The notes beneath the pieces are model-generated. The model worked only from the letters and a program-made list of their open reading frames with translations. It was not told the DNA's origin and searched no databases. Shown piece after piece: positions 1 through 9,539 of a stretch of DNA of 47,288 bases. This stretch comes from Gammaproteobacteria bacterium (GTDB lineage Bacteria; Pseudomonadota; Gammaproteobacteria; Pseudomonadales; Oceanobacteraceae): NCBI GenBank assembly GCA_013373125.1, contig JABXIK010000062.1:1-47288 (forward strand), read 5' to 3'. The number at the start of each line of letters is the position of its first letter. The stretch's first letter is position 1. The translations under genes were made by a program, and so were the position numbers.

Positions 1-28
1 TTCTTGCTTCTCTCGAAGCGAGGCGCGT

Positions 29-56
29 ATTCTACAGAACCGCTTTTCCTTGTCAA
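29..56 (-). promoter_or_regulatory. Strong sigma70 promoter, rRNA-type, third of three
   Basis: -35 TTGACA (51-56), 16-bp spacer, -10 TAGAAT (29-34), then ACGCGCCTCG. AT-rich DNA at 57-115 precedes it. Three such promoters in 300 bp, with tyrS behind them, predict a 16S-23S-5S operon starting just left of position 1. That operon is inferred, not seen. Confidence 0.75.
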
Positions 57-136
57 CAAAAAGTTTGTAAGTTTTTATTAAGAAGACTTTCAAATTTTTT
101 GTTTCGCTTTAGGTGTTTAGCCCGAAGCGGAGGCGC

Positions 137-164
137 ATTTTACAGTGTTTCGATTAGCTGTCAA
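137..164 (-). promoter_or_regulatory. Strong sigma70 promoter, rRNA-type, second of three
   Basis: -35 TTGACA (159-164), 16-bp spacer, -10 TAAAAT (137-142), then GCGCCTCC. Upstream (165-230) is a very AT-rich tract that could act as an UP element. Same architecture and spacer length as the copies at 284-311 and 29-56. Confidence 0.8.
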
Positions 165-283
165 CACTTTGTTTTTATTTAATTTTTTCTGATTTAACTC
201 GGTAAAAATTAAATACCTTTAACAGGGTTTTCTTTTTGCTATTTCACCTAAAGAAAACGCGCTTCCCGTTGAAGGAGGCGCGC

Positions 284-311
284 ATTATAGGGGGATAATT
301 TTGGCCGTCAA
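284..311 (-). promoter_or_regulatory. Strong sigma70 promoter, rRNA-type, first of three
   Basis: Reading leftward, a -35 TTGACG (306-311) is followed after 16 bp by a consensus -10 TATAAT (284-289) and the GC-rich discriminator GCGCGCC. A discriminator like this directly after the -10 is typical of stringently controlled rRNA and tRNA promoters. It lies just downstream of tyrS and points out of the window. Confidence 0.8.
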
Positions 312-335
312 CCGCCAAAAGCAAATTAGTTAAAA

Positions 336-1631
336 TTATTTCAATTCAAACAAGTGATGCTTCTTTTTGCCTAGTTTAGTGATGAAAAAACGACCAAACA
401 GTGCATTTTCTGCACTAAAGATTTGCTGCGCTGCCATTAGCGCGTCCATTCCGTATGCTGTGCCATTTACGACGACTGCATTACGACCCAATGCATCCTT
501 AATTTGCTTGCCTTGACCTAGGCCTGCTTCGGCTAATAGCTGCGTCAACGGTGCACCATCTAAATCAGCTGCCGCCAAATCACTTGCAGGTAAGCCATCC
601 AGTTTGATTTGCTCTAAGTCCGCTTCACTTAATGCAGACTCGTCACCAGAGAATAGCGCTTCGGTAATACGCTCAGCGGCAGCCAGGCCCTCTTCACCGT
701 GCAATAGTTTGGTTACTTCTTTGGCTAAAATAGGTTGCGCCGTTTTACGGCCCTGGATTTGTGCATCTGCCGCTTCAATGGCATCAATCTCTTCAACACT
801 TAAAAAGGTGAAGTACTTAAGGAACTTATACACATCTGCATCTGCTGTATTTAACCAGAACTGGTAGAAGGCATAAGGCGATGTTTTGTTGGCATCAAGC
901 CAAATGGTACCACTCTCGGTTTTACCGAATTTCGTACCATCGGATTTCGTCACCAGAGGTAAGGTCAAGCCAAACACTTGATTGCCATTCATGCGACGAG
1001 TCAGTTCTGTACCACCTGTGATATTACCCCACTGGTCAGAGCCGCCAATTTGAAGCACACAGTTTTCAATTTCGTTTAACTTAGCAAAGTCATAGCTTTG
1101 CAAAATCATGTAGGTGAATTCGGTAAAGCTAATGCCCGCGCCATCACGATCAAGGCGCTGCTTAACGGATTCTTTTTGAATCATTTGATTAACAGAGAAG
1201 TACTTACCCACATCGCGCAAGAAATCCAAAACATTGAATTCCCCCACCCAATCTAGGTTGTTCACCACTTTGGCGCTGTTTTCACCTGAGTCAAAATCCA
1301 CAAAGCGACTCACCTGGGCTTTTAACTTCTCTACCCAACCGGCAACCACTTCTGGGCCATTTAATTTACGCTCGGCCGCTTTAAAGCTAGGGTCGCCAAT
1401 TAAGCCGGTTGCCCCACCCACTAACGCAAGCGGCTTATGGCCTGCCATTTGAAAACGCTTTAATACTAATAAAGGCACCAACGAGCCAATGTGTAAGCTG
1501 TCGGCGGTTGGATCAAAACCGCAATACAAGGTTTGACAGCCGGCCTCTAAGCGCTCAACTAATTCGGCTTCGCCTGTGCAATCGTTAAATAGGCCTCGTG
1601 CCTTTAAATCTTCTATTAATGCCGCTGTCAT
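336..1631 (-). CDS. tyrS: Tyrosine--tRNA ligase
   Basis: Cytoplasmic class I aminoacyl-tRNA synthetase charging tRNA-Tyr. The 431-residue product matches the family length (about 420). The HIGH-type signature is HIGS near residues 47-50 in the usual [14 protein letters not shown] context, and the KMSKS-type loop appears as KFGKT near residue 230. The C-terminal S4-like RNA-binding domain ends ALFGRFF...HHLFELK. The frame stays open upstream to 1745, but the ATG at 1631 (MTAALIEDL) is chosen because it begins the conserved N-terminus and has GGGTAAG just upstream. It is divergent from the M23 peptidase gene and followed by the rRNA-type promoters. Confidence 0.95.
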   Translation of the reverse strand: MTAALIEDLKARGLFNDCTGEAELVERLEAGCQTLYCGFDPTADSLHIGSLVPLLVLKRFQMAGHKPLALVGGATGLIGDPSFKAAERKLNGPEVVAGWVEKLKAQVSRFVDFDSGENSAKVVNNLDWVGEFNVLDFLRDVGKYFSVNQMIQKESVKQRLDRDGAGISFTEFTYMILQSYDFAKLNEIENCVLQIGGSDQWGNITGGTELTRRMNGNQVFGLTLPLVTKSDGTKFGKTESGTIWLDANKTSPYAFYQFWLNTADADVYKFLKYFTFLSVEEIDAIEAADAQIQGRKTAQPILAKEVTKLLHGEEGLAAAERITEALFSGDESALSEADLEQIKLDGLPASDLAAADLDGAPLTQLLAEAGLGQGKQIKDALGRNAVVVNGTAYGMDALMAAQQIFSAENALFGRFFITKLGKKKHHLFELK

Positions 1632-1807
1632 GGACTTACCCAGTAGTACTTGTATCTGAATTAAGAGGGAGGAAATTAACGGATTTGAGCAGATTTGCAA
1701 GTTGTTGCAGCAATTTAGCTGCCAACTGGCTCCTAAAGCGAGCAAACGGGTCTACAATTTCGAATAGGGAATGTTATGCTTGGCCCACCAGATGTACAGG
1801 CAATACT

Positions 1808-3094
1808 ATGATTAACAAGGATTTATCCACTCTCGAACTGTTACCTAAACGCCATTGGATTGCCCTTGGCTTAACCTGTTTGTTCGTGGTGGCACTTTTG
1901 ATTTTGATTCCGGTGAAACAAGAACTGGAACGTCGTACTTTCGCCTATCAATTACCCTTGCCTGAAAACACACTTCAAGAAACTCAACAAATTGCTGGGC
2001 CTGCATGGAACATGCAATCCATTAAACCCGGCGACACATTAGCTCAGCTATTTGTTAACGAAGGGCTATCGGCGCAACTGCTTTATCAGTTAACTCAAAC
2101 CGAACATGGGGCCAGCCTGAATCAATTGCACCCTGGAGATAAAGTGGGCTTTCAATTAGACGAGCAATCCCTGCAAAGCTTTCGTCTAGAAAAGTCGCTA
2201 TTTGAAAGCTATGAATTTGTAAAAACCGATGCCGGATTTGAAAGTAAGAAGATCGTACTTGAGCCAGACGTAGTAGAGACCTTTGCCCAAGGTTCCATCG
2301 ACAGCTCATTATTTGAAGCCGGCATGAGTGCCGGCATGAGCAATAACATTATCATGCAGCTGGCATCTATCTTTGGCTGGGATGTGGACTTTGCTCTGGA
2401 TATTCGCCAAGGGGATAACTTCAGCCTGATCTATCAAGAAAAATACCTAGATGGCGAGAAAGTGGGTGACGGTGACATATTAGTGGCCCGTTTCGAAAAC
2501 CAAGGGAAAACCTATACCGCTGTGCGTTACGATGACAATCAAGGTTATGCCCAGTATTTCACTCCAGCAGGCTTAAGTATGCGCAAAGCTTTCTTGCGCA
2601 CCCCTGTCGATTTCACCCGCATTAGTTCTCGATTTGACTTAAATCGCAAACACCCAATCCTTCACCGAATTCGTGCCCATAAAGGGGTGGACTATGCCGC
2701 CCGTCGAGGCACGCCTATTCGTGCCGCCGGTGATGGCAAAGTCATTTTTGCCGGAAACAAAGGTGGCTATGGCCGTGTATTAATTTTGCAACACGGCTCC
2801 AGTTACACCACTTTATATGCCCACCTTCAATCCTTTGGTCGTGGCGTACGCGTAGGTAAGCGTGTGAAGCAAGGCCAAACCGTGGCCTATGTGGGCAGCT
2901 CTGGTTTAGCGTCAGGTCCGCACTTACATTATGAGTTCCGCGTGAACGGCGTGCACCGCGATCCATTGCGAGTACGCTTGCCTCAAGCCAAACCCATTGA
3001 CCCAAGCCAAAAAGAAAACTTCTTACACTATGCACAAATCATGGTGATGCGCTTAGAAAGTCATATCTACGGTGATTACTTTGCCTCACGCTGA
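1808..3094 (+). CDS. M23 family murein DD-endopeptidase, MepM/YebA-like
   Basis: Probable envelope metallopeptidase that cuts peptidoglycan cross-links during wall growth. The 428-residue product has a short cytoplasmic N-terminus, one membrane segment at about residues 17-37, an OapA/LysM-like region, and a C-terminal lysostaphin-type domain. Zinc ligands are visible: HKGVD (H291, D295) and the PHLHYEF motif (H372, H374). The ATG at 1808 is preferred over the open frame reaching back to 1598, which runs into the tyrS upstream region without a signal or membrane segment. Its 3' end overlaps anmK by 23 bp, so the two are probably cotranscribed and both act on peptidoglycan. Confidence 0.9.
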   Translation: MINKDLSTLELLPKRHWIALGLTCLFVVALLILIPVKQELERRTFAYQLPLPENTLQETQQIAGPAWNMQSIKPGDTLAQLFVNEGLSAQLLYQLTQTEHGASLNQLHPGDKVGFQLDEQSLQSFRLEKSLFESYEFVKTDAGFESKKIVLEPDVVETFAQGSIDSSLFEAGMSAGMSNNIIMQLASIFGWDVDFALDIRQGDNFSLIYQEKYLDGEKVGDGDILVARFENQGKTYTAVRYDDNQGYAQYFTPAGLSMRKAFLRTPVDFTRISSRFDLNRKHPILHRIRAHKGVDYAARRGTPIRAAGDGKVIFAGNKGGYGRVLILQHGSSYTTLYAHLQSFGRGVRVGKRVKQGQTVAYVGSSGLASGPHLHYEFRVNGVHRDPLRVRLPQAKPIDPSQKENFLHYAQIMVMRLESHIYGDYFASR

Positions 3095-4181
3095 TCCCAG
3101 TTATTACATCGGGCAAATGTCCGGCACCAGTATGGATGGCATTGATACCGTATTGGTGAGCATTGGTGGCGGCAAAATTGAACTGATCGGCTCCCATCAT
3201 TTGGATTTCCCCGAATCACTCAAGCAACAGATTATGGCGCTTTGCCAGTCTGGCGAAGATGAATTAAATCGCAGTGCTCGCGTAAGCAATGAATTAAGTC
3301 GCCTGTATGCACAAGGTGTAAAAGCCGTGCTAGAGCACACTGGTATCGATACTCAAGATATCAATGCGATTGGTTGCCATGGGCAAACCATTCGTCACAT
3401 GCCACCCCATTACACATTACAACTCATCAATGGCGCATTGTTAGCCGAACTTACCAATATTAATGTGGTGTGCGATTTTCGCACCCGCGATATGGCAGCT
3501 GGAGGCCAAGGGGCTCCGTTAGTACCTGCATTTCATCAGCAAGTTTTTCAGCAATCCGACAAAGACACCTTGGTGGTGAACATCGGTGGCATGGCCAACA
3601 TCACGTACTTACCGGCCCATGGCGATGTGAAAGGTTTTGATACTGGTCCTGGCAATGTATTGATGGATGCTTGGTGCGTACAACATAAAAAAGGCGCGTA
3701 CGATCACAACGGCGCCTGGGCCCAAAGCGGCAAGGTCAGCACTTCTCTGCTTAACATTCTATTGGATGATCCATATTTCAAAATGCCCGCCCCTAAAAGC
3801 ACTGGGCGTGAACACTTTAACCTTGATTGGCTCAATCATTTCCCAATAAAAGAAATCCCAAGTGAGGATGTGCAAGCCACATTATTGCAAGTGACGGTAA
3901 ACAGCATTTCCAATGAGATAAAACGCTTATCGAAAGGGGGAGATGTAGTAATTTGTGGTGGCGGCGCCTTTAATGGGCAATTGCTGAAGTGTTTGAGCCA
4001 TGAATTAGGCACGGACTTTCATATTTGCCGCAGCGCCAAACTAGGTATTGATCCACAGTGGGTAGAAGCCATGGCATTTGCTTGGTTAGCGCAACAAAAT
4101 CAATTGCGTTTGGGCGGCAATGTACCTGATGTAACTGGCGCACAAGGCTCCAGAATTTTAGGTGCCCTGTATCCAGCTTAA
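3072..4181 (+). CDS. anmK: Anhydro-N-acetylmuramic acid kinase
   Basis: Cytosolic kinase of cell-wall recycling: converts 1,6-anhydro-MurNAc to MurNAc-6-phosphate with ATP. The N-terminal GQMSGTSMDGID phosphate-binding signature and the GFDTGPGN and GGGAFNG motifs are clear, and the 369-residue length equals the E. coli enzyme. The start is a GTG inside the end of the preceding peptidase gene (23-bp overlap). The ribosome site is weak, which suggests translational coupling. It ends 18 bp from the convergent DsrE-like gene. Confidence 0.95.
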   Translation: MITLPHADPSYYIGQMSGTSMDGIDTVLVSIGGGKIELIGSHHLDFPESLKQQIMALCQSGEDELNRSARVSNELSRLYAQGVKAVLEHTGIDTQDINAIGCHGQTIRHMPPHYTLQLINGALLAELTNINVVCDFRTRDMAAGGQGAPLVPAFHQQVFQQSDKDTLVVNIGGMANITYLPAHGDVKGFDTGPGNVLMDAWCVQHKKGAYDHNGAWAQSGKVSTSLLNILLDDPYFKMPAPKSTGREHFNLDWLNHFPIKEIPSEDVQATLLQVTVNSISNEIKRLSKGGDVVICGGGAFNGQLLKCLSHELGTDFHICRSAKLGIDPQWVEAMAFAWLAQQNQLRLGGNVPDVTGAQGSRILGALYPA

Positions 4182-4199
4182 CTGCATAGCAGACTAGTT

Positions 4200-4634
4200 T
4201 TAAAATTGCTGGTAACCGGACTCGATTAAGCGCTCTTCTTCAGCTGGACCAAACGGTACTGTATCCACAAACGCCGGCAACTGATCACGACGGATACGAT
4301 TGATCCCCATCCAAGTTTCACAGATCTTAATATCCACCACATTAAACGCATCCAATTTGGCCGCTTTATCCACCAAGGCTCTGTACATTTGATAGTTGTG
4401 CTTCACAAAGGCATTAGCTTCATTACCGTGCAAGACCAATGCGATGGCTTGTTCTGGGTAAGATTGTCGCGCATCCGCCCAAGCTTCTGCTTGATCGAGA
4501 ATACGGGATAACTCTTCAGGTGTGTGTGCGTAAATTAACGCGATATGGTGAGGATTGGTTTCAGCCCAAAGCCATGAGCTGAAACTCAATAAAATCCCAA
4601 GTAGGATCTGATTAAATCGTGAATGACGAGCCAC
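4200..4634 (-). CDS. Exported DsrE-family-like protein
   Basis: About 144 residues: an N-terminal signal peptide (hydrophobic [14 protein letters not shown], then AE), followed by a DsrE/F-like alpha-beta fold ([17 protein letters not shown]..., [16 protein letters not shown]..., [13 protein letters not shown]). It lacks the cysteine pair used by true sulfur-transfer DsrE proteins, with only one Cys in the mature region. Function unknown. The frame is open to 4673; GTG codons at 4640 or 4634 give a more normal signal peptide, so the start is uncertain. It overlaps the end of erpA and is probably the last gene of the argC-leading leftward operon. Confidence 0.7.
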   Translation of the reverse strand: MARHSRFNQILLGILLSFSSWLWAETNPHHIALIYAHTPEELSRILDQAEAWADARQSYPEQAIALVLHGNEANAFVKHNYQMYRALVDKAAKLDAFNVVDIKICETWMGINRIRRDQLPAFVDTVPFGPAEEERLIESGYQQF

Positions 4635-4941
4635 AACCACAGGTTGCGGATGCTTGCGGATTGGTAACCACAAAGCGGGAGCCCTCTAAGCTTTCTTGAT
4701 AATCCAAGCTGGCACCATCCAGATACGGATAGCTTAAAGAATCCACCAGCACTTTGACCCCTTCTTGCTCCACTTGAGCATCGTCTTCAGCGATTTCGGT
4801 GTCAAAAGTAAATCCATATTGGAAGCCCGAGCAGCCTCCGCCGGTCACAAAGACCCTTAAGCAAAGGCTATCGTCACCCTCATCTTCAATCAGCGTTTGT
4901 ACTTTATGTACGGCCGCTTGGGTCAGAGAAAGAACGTTCAT
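4612..4941 (-). CDS. erpA: Iron-sulfur cluster insertion protein ErpA
   Basis: A-type carrier that passes Fe-S clusters to apoproteins such as the isoprenoid enzymes IspG/IspH. The 109-residue product has the three ligand cysteines C37, C101 and C103 ([11 protein letters not shown] and TCGCGSSF), and [20 protein letters not shown] is typical of the family. It sits between bactofilin and a DsrE-like gene in a leftward run, overlapping the latter. Confidence 0.95.
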   Translation of the reverse strand: MNVLSLTQAAVHKVQTLIEDEGDDSLCLRVFVTGGGCSGFQYGFTFDTEIAEDDAQVEQEGVKVLVDSLSYPYLDGASLDYQESLEGSRFVVTNPQASATCGCGSSFTI

Positions 4942-4993
4942 ACTGCAAAACCTTCAGTGTTTAACTCGGCCATTATGGATTTATCCGACTAAA

Positions 4994-5425
4994 TTAGTCA
5001 ACTTTTGTTTCGCTTTGCGCAAGATCCAAAACTGGCTCCTGCTGCTTACGGCCTTTACCGTTCTTGTCTTTACCTTGGTGAATCAGGCTGCCGTTCACTT
5101 GTGCGCCCATGACCATTTCCATCATGCTGTAGTGTACATCACCGTTCACTACCGCTTTTTTCGCTAACTCAACATGCTGACCGGAGTAAACATTTCCCAC
5201 AACCGTGCCATTGATGATGATATTCGGCACACGAATTTCGCCTTCGACCACGCCGGTTTCACTGATGCGCACCACTGCACCGCTTTGCTCATCGGCAATC
5301 AGGTTACCTTTAATACGACCATCTATGTGTAAACCACCACTGAAATGCAGATCACCGATAAACTCAGATTTGTTGGAAATTAACGTATCGTAATGACCTG
5401 GGTTTTTACTTTTGCTACTCAACAT
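4994..5425 (-). CDS. Bactofilin (polymer-forming cytoskeletal protein)
   Basis: 143 residues with a central right-handed beta-helix core (about residues 15-110, for example FIGDLHFSGGLHIDGRIKGNL, GVVEGEIRVPNIIINGTVVGNVY) and short disordered ends rich in K, G and Q, as in bactofilins that self-assemble into filaments and localise wall enzymes. The start at 5425 is fixed by GGAGTAAAG directly before the ATG. Only two bases separate it from the DUF6776 gene upstream, so the pair is surely cotranscribed and likely functions together. Cell-wall genes (M23 peptidase, anmK) lie nearby. Confidence 0.9.
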   Translation of the reverse strand: MLSSKSKNPGHYDTLISNKSEFIGDLHFSGGLHIDGRIKGNLIADEQSGAVVRISETGVVEGEIRVPNIIINGTVVGNVYSGQHVELAKKAVVNGDVHYSMMEMVMGAQVNGSLIHQGKDKNGKGRKQQEPVLDLAQSETKVD

Positions 5426-5427
5426 CT

Positions 5428-6165
5428 TTACTCCTTGCCCGGCCAAGGGAAGCTTTGTTCTACCCGATTGGCCTTTGAACCATTTGTTTGTAATACCACT
5501 TCAACAGACTCGGCGATGAAACCTTCTGGCAATACCAAGTCCCCTTCAATCTCTTGGAAATAACGGAAACGATACTTGATGCCGTAATCTTGCACGTCAT
5601 CAGATACATCTCTTAAACCATATACTTTTTGCTCACCATTGAGCACACCGACAATATTCACACCAGCCAAACCACTCACAAAGCGCTGATTGGTGCCGAC
5701 TTGGGTAATAACCACTTTATAGCGATAACGGCGTGCTTCTAGTGTGGGTTCAATGTCCAGTTTTTGAATACGTAGATCTTGCTTACGGGTAGACGGAGCC
5801 ATTATGCCTTTGTAGAACGCCACCTCTTCTTGCAAGGTCGCGATCTGATTACGCAGGTCCACTAAGTTTTGGCGTAACCCTTCGGTAGAGCGGCGATCCA
5901 CCTCACCGCCTTTTTCCAACATGATCACACGCTGCGAATAAGACGCCATTTCGTCTTGCGCCATTTGCAGGTCTTCTTTTAGTTGATCCCGTTCGGCAAT
6001 GGCTTGGGTTTGAGCTTCGAGGGCTTCATAACGACCGAAGATGTAGCTTGCGCCACCCAATGCTGCAATCAATACCAACATAAACAAGCGCTTAAAAAAG
6101 CGTGTCCATGGGTCATAACTGACCACCATGAGTTGATCTTGCTTGCTGCCTTTTACCACTGTCAT
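5428..6165 (-). CDS. DUF6776 family membrane protein with coiled coil
   Basis: 245 residues: a cytoplasmic N-terminus (SYDPWTRFFKR), one transmembrane segment (LFMLVLIAALGGASYIFG, about residues 28-45), a long coiled coil (about 50-125, rich in Q, E, D and L), and a C-terminal beta domain (RYRYKVVITQVG..., DYGIKYRFRYFQEIEGDL). The family is unassigned; single-pass topology and linkage to bactofilin suggest a membrane partner for it. The ATG at 6165 has AAGGA upstream and is preferred over the longer frame to 6192. Follows argC by 34 bp. Confidence 0.8.
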   Translation of the reverse strand: MTVVKGSKQDQLMVVSYDPWTRFFKRLFMLVLIAALGGASYIFGRYEALEAQTQAIAERDQLKEDLQMAQDEMASYSQRVIMLEKGGEVDRRSTEGLRQNLVDLRNQIATLQEEVAFYKGIMAPSTRKQDLRIQKLDIEPTLEARRYRYKVVITQVGTNQRFVSGLAGVNIVGVLNGEQKVYGLRDVSDDVQDYGIKYRFRYFQEIEGDLVLPEGFIAESVEVVLQTNGSKANRVEQSFPWPGKE

Positions 6166-6199
6166 AGCATGCAGTCCTTTTTCTTTTCTCAATACATCA

Positions 6200-7234
6200 T
6201 TATGGAAGCATAGCTGGCTGAGTCATACCTGCATTCTCAGCAAAGCCAAACATAATGTTCATATTTTGCACCGCTTGGCCGGCAGCGCCTTTTACTAAAT
6301 TATCAATGACAGATAACACGATAACGGTATCGCCGCCTTGTTGACGATGCACCGCGATTTGATTGTAGTTACTGCCCTTCACATTACGCGTAGCCGGATG
6401 CGTACCCGCTGGCATCACATCCACAAATGGCTCATCTGCATAGCGTGCTTCAAACACTTTTTGTAAATCTACAGAGGTGTCTTTCAATTTGGCGTACAGG
6501 GTAGCATGAATACCACGAATCATAGGTGTTAAGTGTGGCACAAATGTCAGCCCCACTTCGTTGTTCTTGTTTGCGTTTTGTAAACCTTGTTTAATTTCTG
6601 GTAAATGACGGTGACCTGCTACGCCATACGCACTGAAACTTTCGCTGGCTTCACATAACAATCCACCCACTTTCGCCTGACGGCCCGCGCCACTGACTCC
6701 GGATTTACAGTCGGCAATGATGGAATCGGTTTCAATTAAGCCTTGTTCAATAAGAGGTAATAAACCTAATTGCGCCGCCGTCGGATAACATCCAGGGTTG
6801 GCAATCACTCTTGCCGTTTTAATGGCTTCACGATTGACCTCAGGCAAACCGTAAACGGATTCTTCAACGATATCGGCGCAGGTGTGTTCCATACCGTACC
6901 ACTTGGACCATTCCACCACGTCTTTAATTCTGAAGTCCGCGCCTAAATCAATCACGCGCACGCCGTTTTTCACTAATTCGGGTGTCATTTCCATTGCAAC
7001 ACCGTGCGGCGTCGCAAAAAATACTAAATCACATTCACACAGGGTTTTAACATCCGGTACACTGAAAGTGATATTTGTGAATGGGCGCAGATTAGGGAAC
7101 ATGTCCGATACAAGCGTGCCGTCTTCACCACGTGAGGTCACGACTTTTAAATTCACTTGTGGGTGTTGCACAAGAATTCTAAGCAATTCCACACCGGTGT
7201 AACCTGTACCGCCCACAAGGCCCACATTAATCAC
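6200..7234 (-). CDS. argC: N-acetyl-gamma-glutamyl-phosphate reductase
   Basis: Third step of arginine biosynthesis: NADPH-dependent reduction of N-acetyl-glutamyl-5-phosphate to the semialdehyde, in the cytosol. 344 residues with the nucleotide-binding start [16 protein letters not shown] and the catalytic cysteine in NPGCYPTA. It is the first gene of a leftward run (argC, DUF6776, bactofilin, erpA, DsrE-like) and divergent from the ClC gene. I see no clear ArgR box in the 73-bp gap. Confidence 0.95.
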   Translation of the reverse strand: MINVGLVGGTGYTGVELLRILVQHPQVNLKVVTSRGEDGTLVSDMFPNLRPFTNITFSVPDVKTLCECDLVFFATPHGVAMEMTPELVKNGVRVIDLGADFRIKDVVEWSKWYGMEHTCADIVEESVYGLPEVNREAIKTARVIANPGCYPTAAQLGLLPLIEQGLIETDSIIADCKSGVSGAGRQAKVGGLLCEASESFSAYGVAGHRHLPEIKQGLQNANKNNEVGLTFVPHLTPMIRGIHATLYAKLKDTSVDLQKVFEARYADEPFVDVMPAGTHPATRNVKGSNYNQIAVHRQQGGDTVIVLSVIDNLVKGAAGQAVQNMNIMFGFAENAGMTQPAMLP

Positions 7235-7270
7235 AATATCACCTTCTTTTTTCTAAAATTCGAAGGGCCT

Positions 7271-7276
7271 TATAAT
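7271..7276 (+). promoter_or_regulatory. -10 element upstream of the ClC gene
   Basis: A perfect TATAAT lies 31 bp before the ATG at 7308. The -35 region is a T-rich tract without a good match, so the promoter call is tentative. Confidence 0.4.
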
Positions 7277-7307
7277 AGCGCCTTCCATAAAAAGTGATAG
7301 AGCATTG

Positions 7308-9062
7308 ATGGCATCTTTTATCCGCCAATTACGAATTTCCCTCGCTCAAGGGGATGCCTTACCTCAACTTGCGTTGTTAGGGGTGCTGGCTGGTCTGATT
7401 ACCAGCGGCACCATTTTATTGTTTCGTTTGGCCATTGAAGGACCGCTGGATTATTACTTGGCCAATGGCGATCATGAAAATTTCGAAGTCCTTGCCCCTT
7501 GGATACGCTTCACCTTACCTTTATGCGGTGCGTTATTCATTGCGGTTATTTTTTCTCGCTTAAGCCAACAAAGCCGCCAAGTCGGTATCGGCCATGTATT
7601 GGAGCGTTTAAAGCATCACCAAGGGCACATGCCGTTTACCAATTTTGTGGCGCAGTTTTTTGCCGGCATTATTTGCGCATTAAGCGGACAGAGTACCGGC
7701 CGTGAAGGCCCTGCGGTTCACCTTGGTGGTGCCAGCGGCAGCATCATGGGGCGCAAATTTGAACTCCCCAGCCGTCATATTCAACTGCTACTGGCCAGTG
7801 GTGTGGCCGCAGCCATTAGTGCTTCGTTTAATACCCCCATTGCAGGTGTCATCTTCGCCATGGAAGTCATCGTGATGGGTTACAGCTTTATCAGTTTGAT
7901 TCCTATCATTCTTGCGTCCGTGGCAGGGGCGTTGTTAACACGCTTTGTGTATGGGTCCGAGCCTGCATTCACCGTACCGCAGTTGCAAATGCAGTCTTTA
8001 TTAGAATTCCCCTTCTTATTAGCAGAAGGGTTACTCATGGGGGCATTGGCTGCGTTATTTATTTGGATCACTGTCAAAAGTGCACGCAAGGCGCCGAAGA
8101 ATATTTGGCTGCGCTTCTTAATCATTGGCTTATTGAATGGCGGCTTTGCTCTGTTGATTCCCGCCATGATGGGCATAGGGTATGACACAGTTAACCAAGC
8201 CATTACTGGGCAATTACCTTGGATGTTACTCATCACCTTTGCCGTGGCCAAACTCTTTATTACCGGTTTCAACATTGGCTTAGGTCAACCTGGGGGTGCC
8301 ATCGGCCCCATGATTTTCATCGGCGCTTGTGCCGGTGGAGCCATAGGTGAAGTGGGGAATTATTTCGCCCCTGAAATCGCCAGTGCCACAGGCTATTACG
8401 CCATGTTAGGCATGGCCGCCATGATGAGTGCATGTTTGCAGGCGCCACTCACCGCATTGATGACGTTACTTGAGCTCACCAACAACCCCAATATCATTTT
8501 ACCGGGTATGTTGGTGGTGGTGATTGCCAACCTCACCACCAGCGAGATATTCAAACAAAAAGCACTGTTCCCGCGCTTGTTACAACTACGCGGACTGTCT
8601 ACCGATACCAGTCCTGTAGAACTCATGCTCAGACAAAGCAGTGTACTGACTGTGGCTGAGAAAAACATCAAGGTAGTACCCAAGTTTGCCAACATAGACA
8701 CTTTAAAACTGGCGTTAAATGGCAATCCTAGCTGGCTGGTGATTCATGGTGAAAAAGGCATTCTGGCGGCGTTAGCGGCGTCGGACCTTGCTAACCTATT
8801 ATTAGATGACGAAGCACTGCAGCACTGGCTTGAGGCCGATGAAGATAATGAACCGACCTTAAACCTAATGGCGATTCCTGGTCAGCGTTTAACCTGCAAG
8901 AGCATCTCCATGCGTGCCAATTTACAAGAGGCCATCGATACCATGATTGATGAGCAGGTAGAATGCCTCACCATCCACTATGGTAAAGAAGTGAATACCG
9001 CCTCTGTCATGGGCATCATCGAACATGATAAAATTCATAACTATTACCGATACACCCATTAA
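7308..9062 (+). CDS. ClC-family chloride channel or transporter
   Basis: Inner-membrane ClC protein of about 584 residues with some ten hydrophobic segments and a C-terminal cytosolic region of roughly 150 residues that may hold CBS-like folds. The gating-glutamate motif is intact (GREGP, E about 133). The first selectivity motif reads GIGHV in place of GSGIP, and the third is QPGGAIGP in place of the usual GGIFAP. At the position of the E. coli internal proton glutamate (E203) I read valine (FAMEV), as in ClC channels, and the central tyrosine appears as phenylalanine (KALFPRLL). It may therefore be a channel or a proton-uncoupled variant. Start at ATG 7308; a TTG at 7305 is the alternative. 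Confidence 0.88.
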   Translation: MASFIRQLRISLAQGDALPQLALLGVLAGLITSGTILLFRLAIEGPLDYYLANGDHENFEVLAPWIRFTLPLCGALFIAVIFSRLSQQSRQVGIGHVLERLKHHQGHMPFTNFVAQFFAGIICALSGQSTGREGPAVHLGGASGSIMGRKFELPSRHIQLLLASGVAAAISASFNTPIAGVIFAMEVIVMGYSFISLIPIILASVAGALLTRFVYGSEPAFTVPQLQMQSLLEFPFLLAEGLLMGALAALFIWITVKSARKAPKNIWLRFLIIGLLNGGFALLIPAMMGIGYDTVNQAITGQLPWMLLITFAVAKLFITGFNIGLGQPGGAIGPMIFIGACAGGAIGEVGNYFAPEIASATGYYAMLGMAAMMSACLQAPLTALMTLLELTNNPNIILPGMLVVVIANLTTSEIFKQKALFPRLLQLRGLSTDTSPVELMLRQSSVLTVAEKNIKVVPKFANIDTLKLALNGNPSWLVIHGEKGILAALAASDLANLLLDDEALQHWLEADEDNEPTLNLMAIPGQRLTCKSISMRANLQEAIDTMIDEQVECLTIHYGKEVNTASVMGIIEHDKIHNYYRYTH

Positions 9063-9089
9063 TCACACCCAATCGAACTAAGGACGAAC

Positions 9090-9512
9090 ATGCTTTGGAT
9101 TAAAGCGTTTCATATTGTCGCCGTCGTATGCTGGTTCGCAGCGTTATTCTATTTGCCTCGCTTATTTGTGTATCACGCCATGAGCGATGACCAAACCAGT
9201 AAAGAGCGTTTTAAGGTCATGGAGCGCAAGTTGTACCGTGGCATCATGACCCCATCCATGATCGCTGTGATCGTGTTAGGTGGTTGGCTACTTGCCCTTA
9301 ATCCCAGTTATTACTTCAGCCAGGGTTGGGTTCACGCTAAGTTATTTTTGGTGGTATTACTGGTTGGTTATCACCATTATTGCGGTTACTTACTCAAACA
9401 ATTTCGCGACGACAAAAATCAACGCAGTCACGTGTTCTTCCGTTGGTTTAACGAAGCACCGGTTCTCATCTTAATTGCCATAGTAATTCTTGCTGTGGTT
9501 CGCCCGTTTTAA
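9090..9512 (+). CDS. hemJ: Protoporphyrinogen oxidase HemJ
   Basis: Membrane heme-biosynthesis enzyme oxidising protoporphyrinogen IX to protoporphyrin IX. The 140-residue protein has four hydrophobic segments and the family's conserved pieces: WIKAFHIVAVVCWFAALFYLPRLFVYH with its His, MERKLYRGIMTPSM, and GWVHAKLFLV..GYHHYCG. It is preceded by AAGGACGAAC before the ATG and followed 27 bp later by hemL, so the two heme genes form a natural pair. Confidence 0.92.
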   Translation: MLWIKAFHIVAVVCWFAALFYLPRLFVYHAMSDDQTSKERFKVMERKLYRGIMTPSMIAVIVLGGWLLALNPSYYFSQGWVHAKLFLVVLLVGYHHYCGYLLKQFRDDKNQRSHVFFRWFNEAPVLILIAIVILAVVRPF

Positions 9513-9539
9513 CATTTCATTTTATTCAATAGGTTGTTC

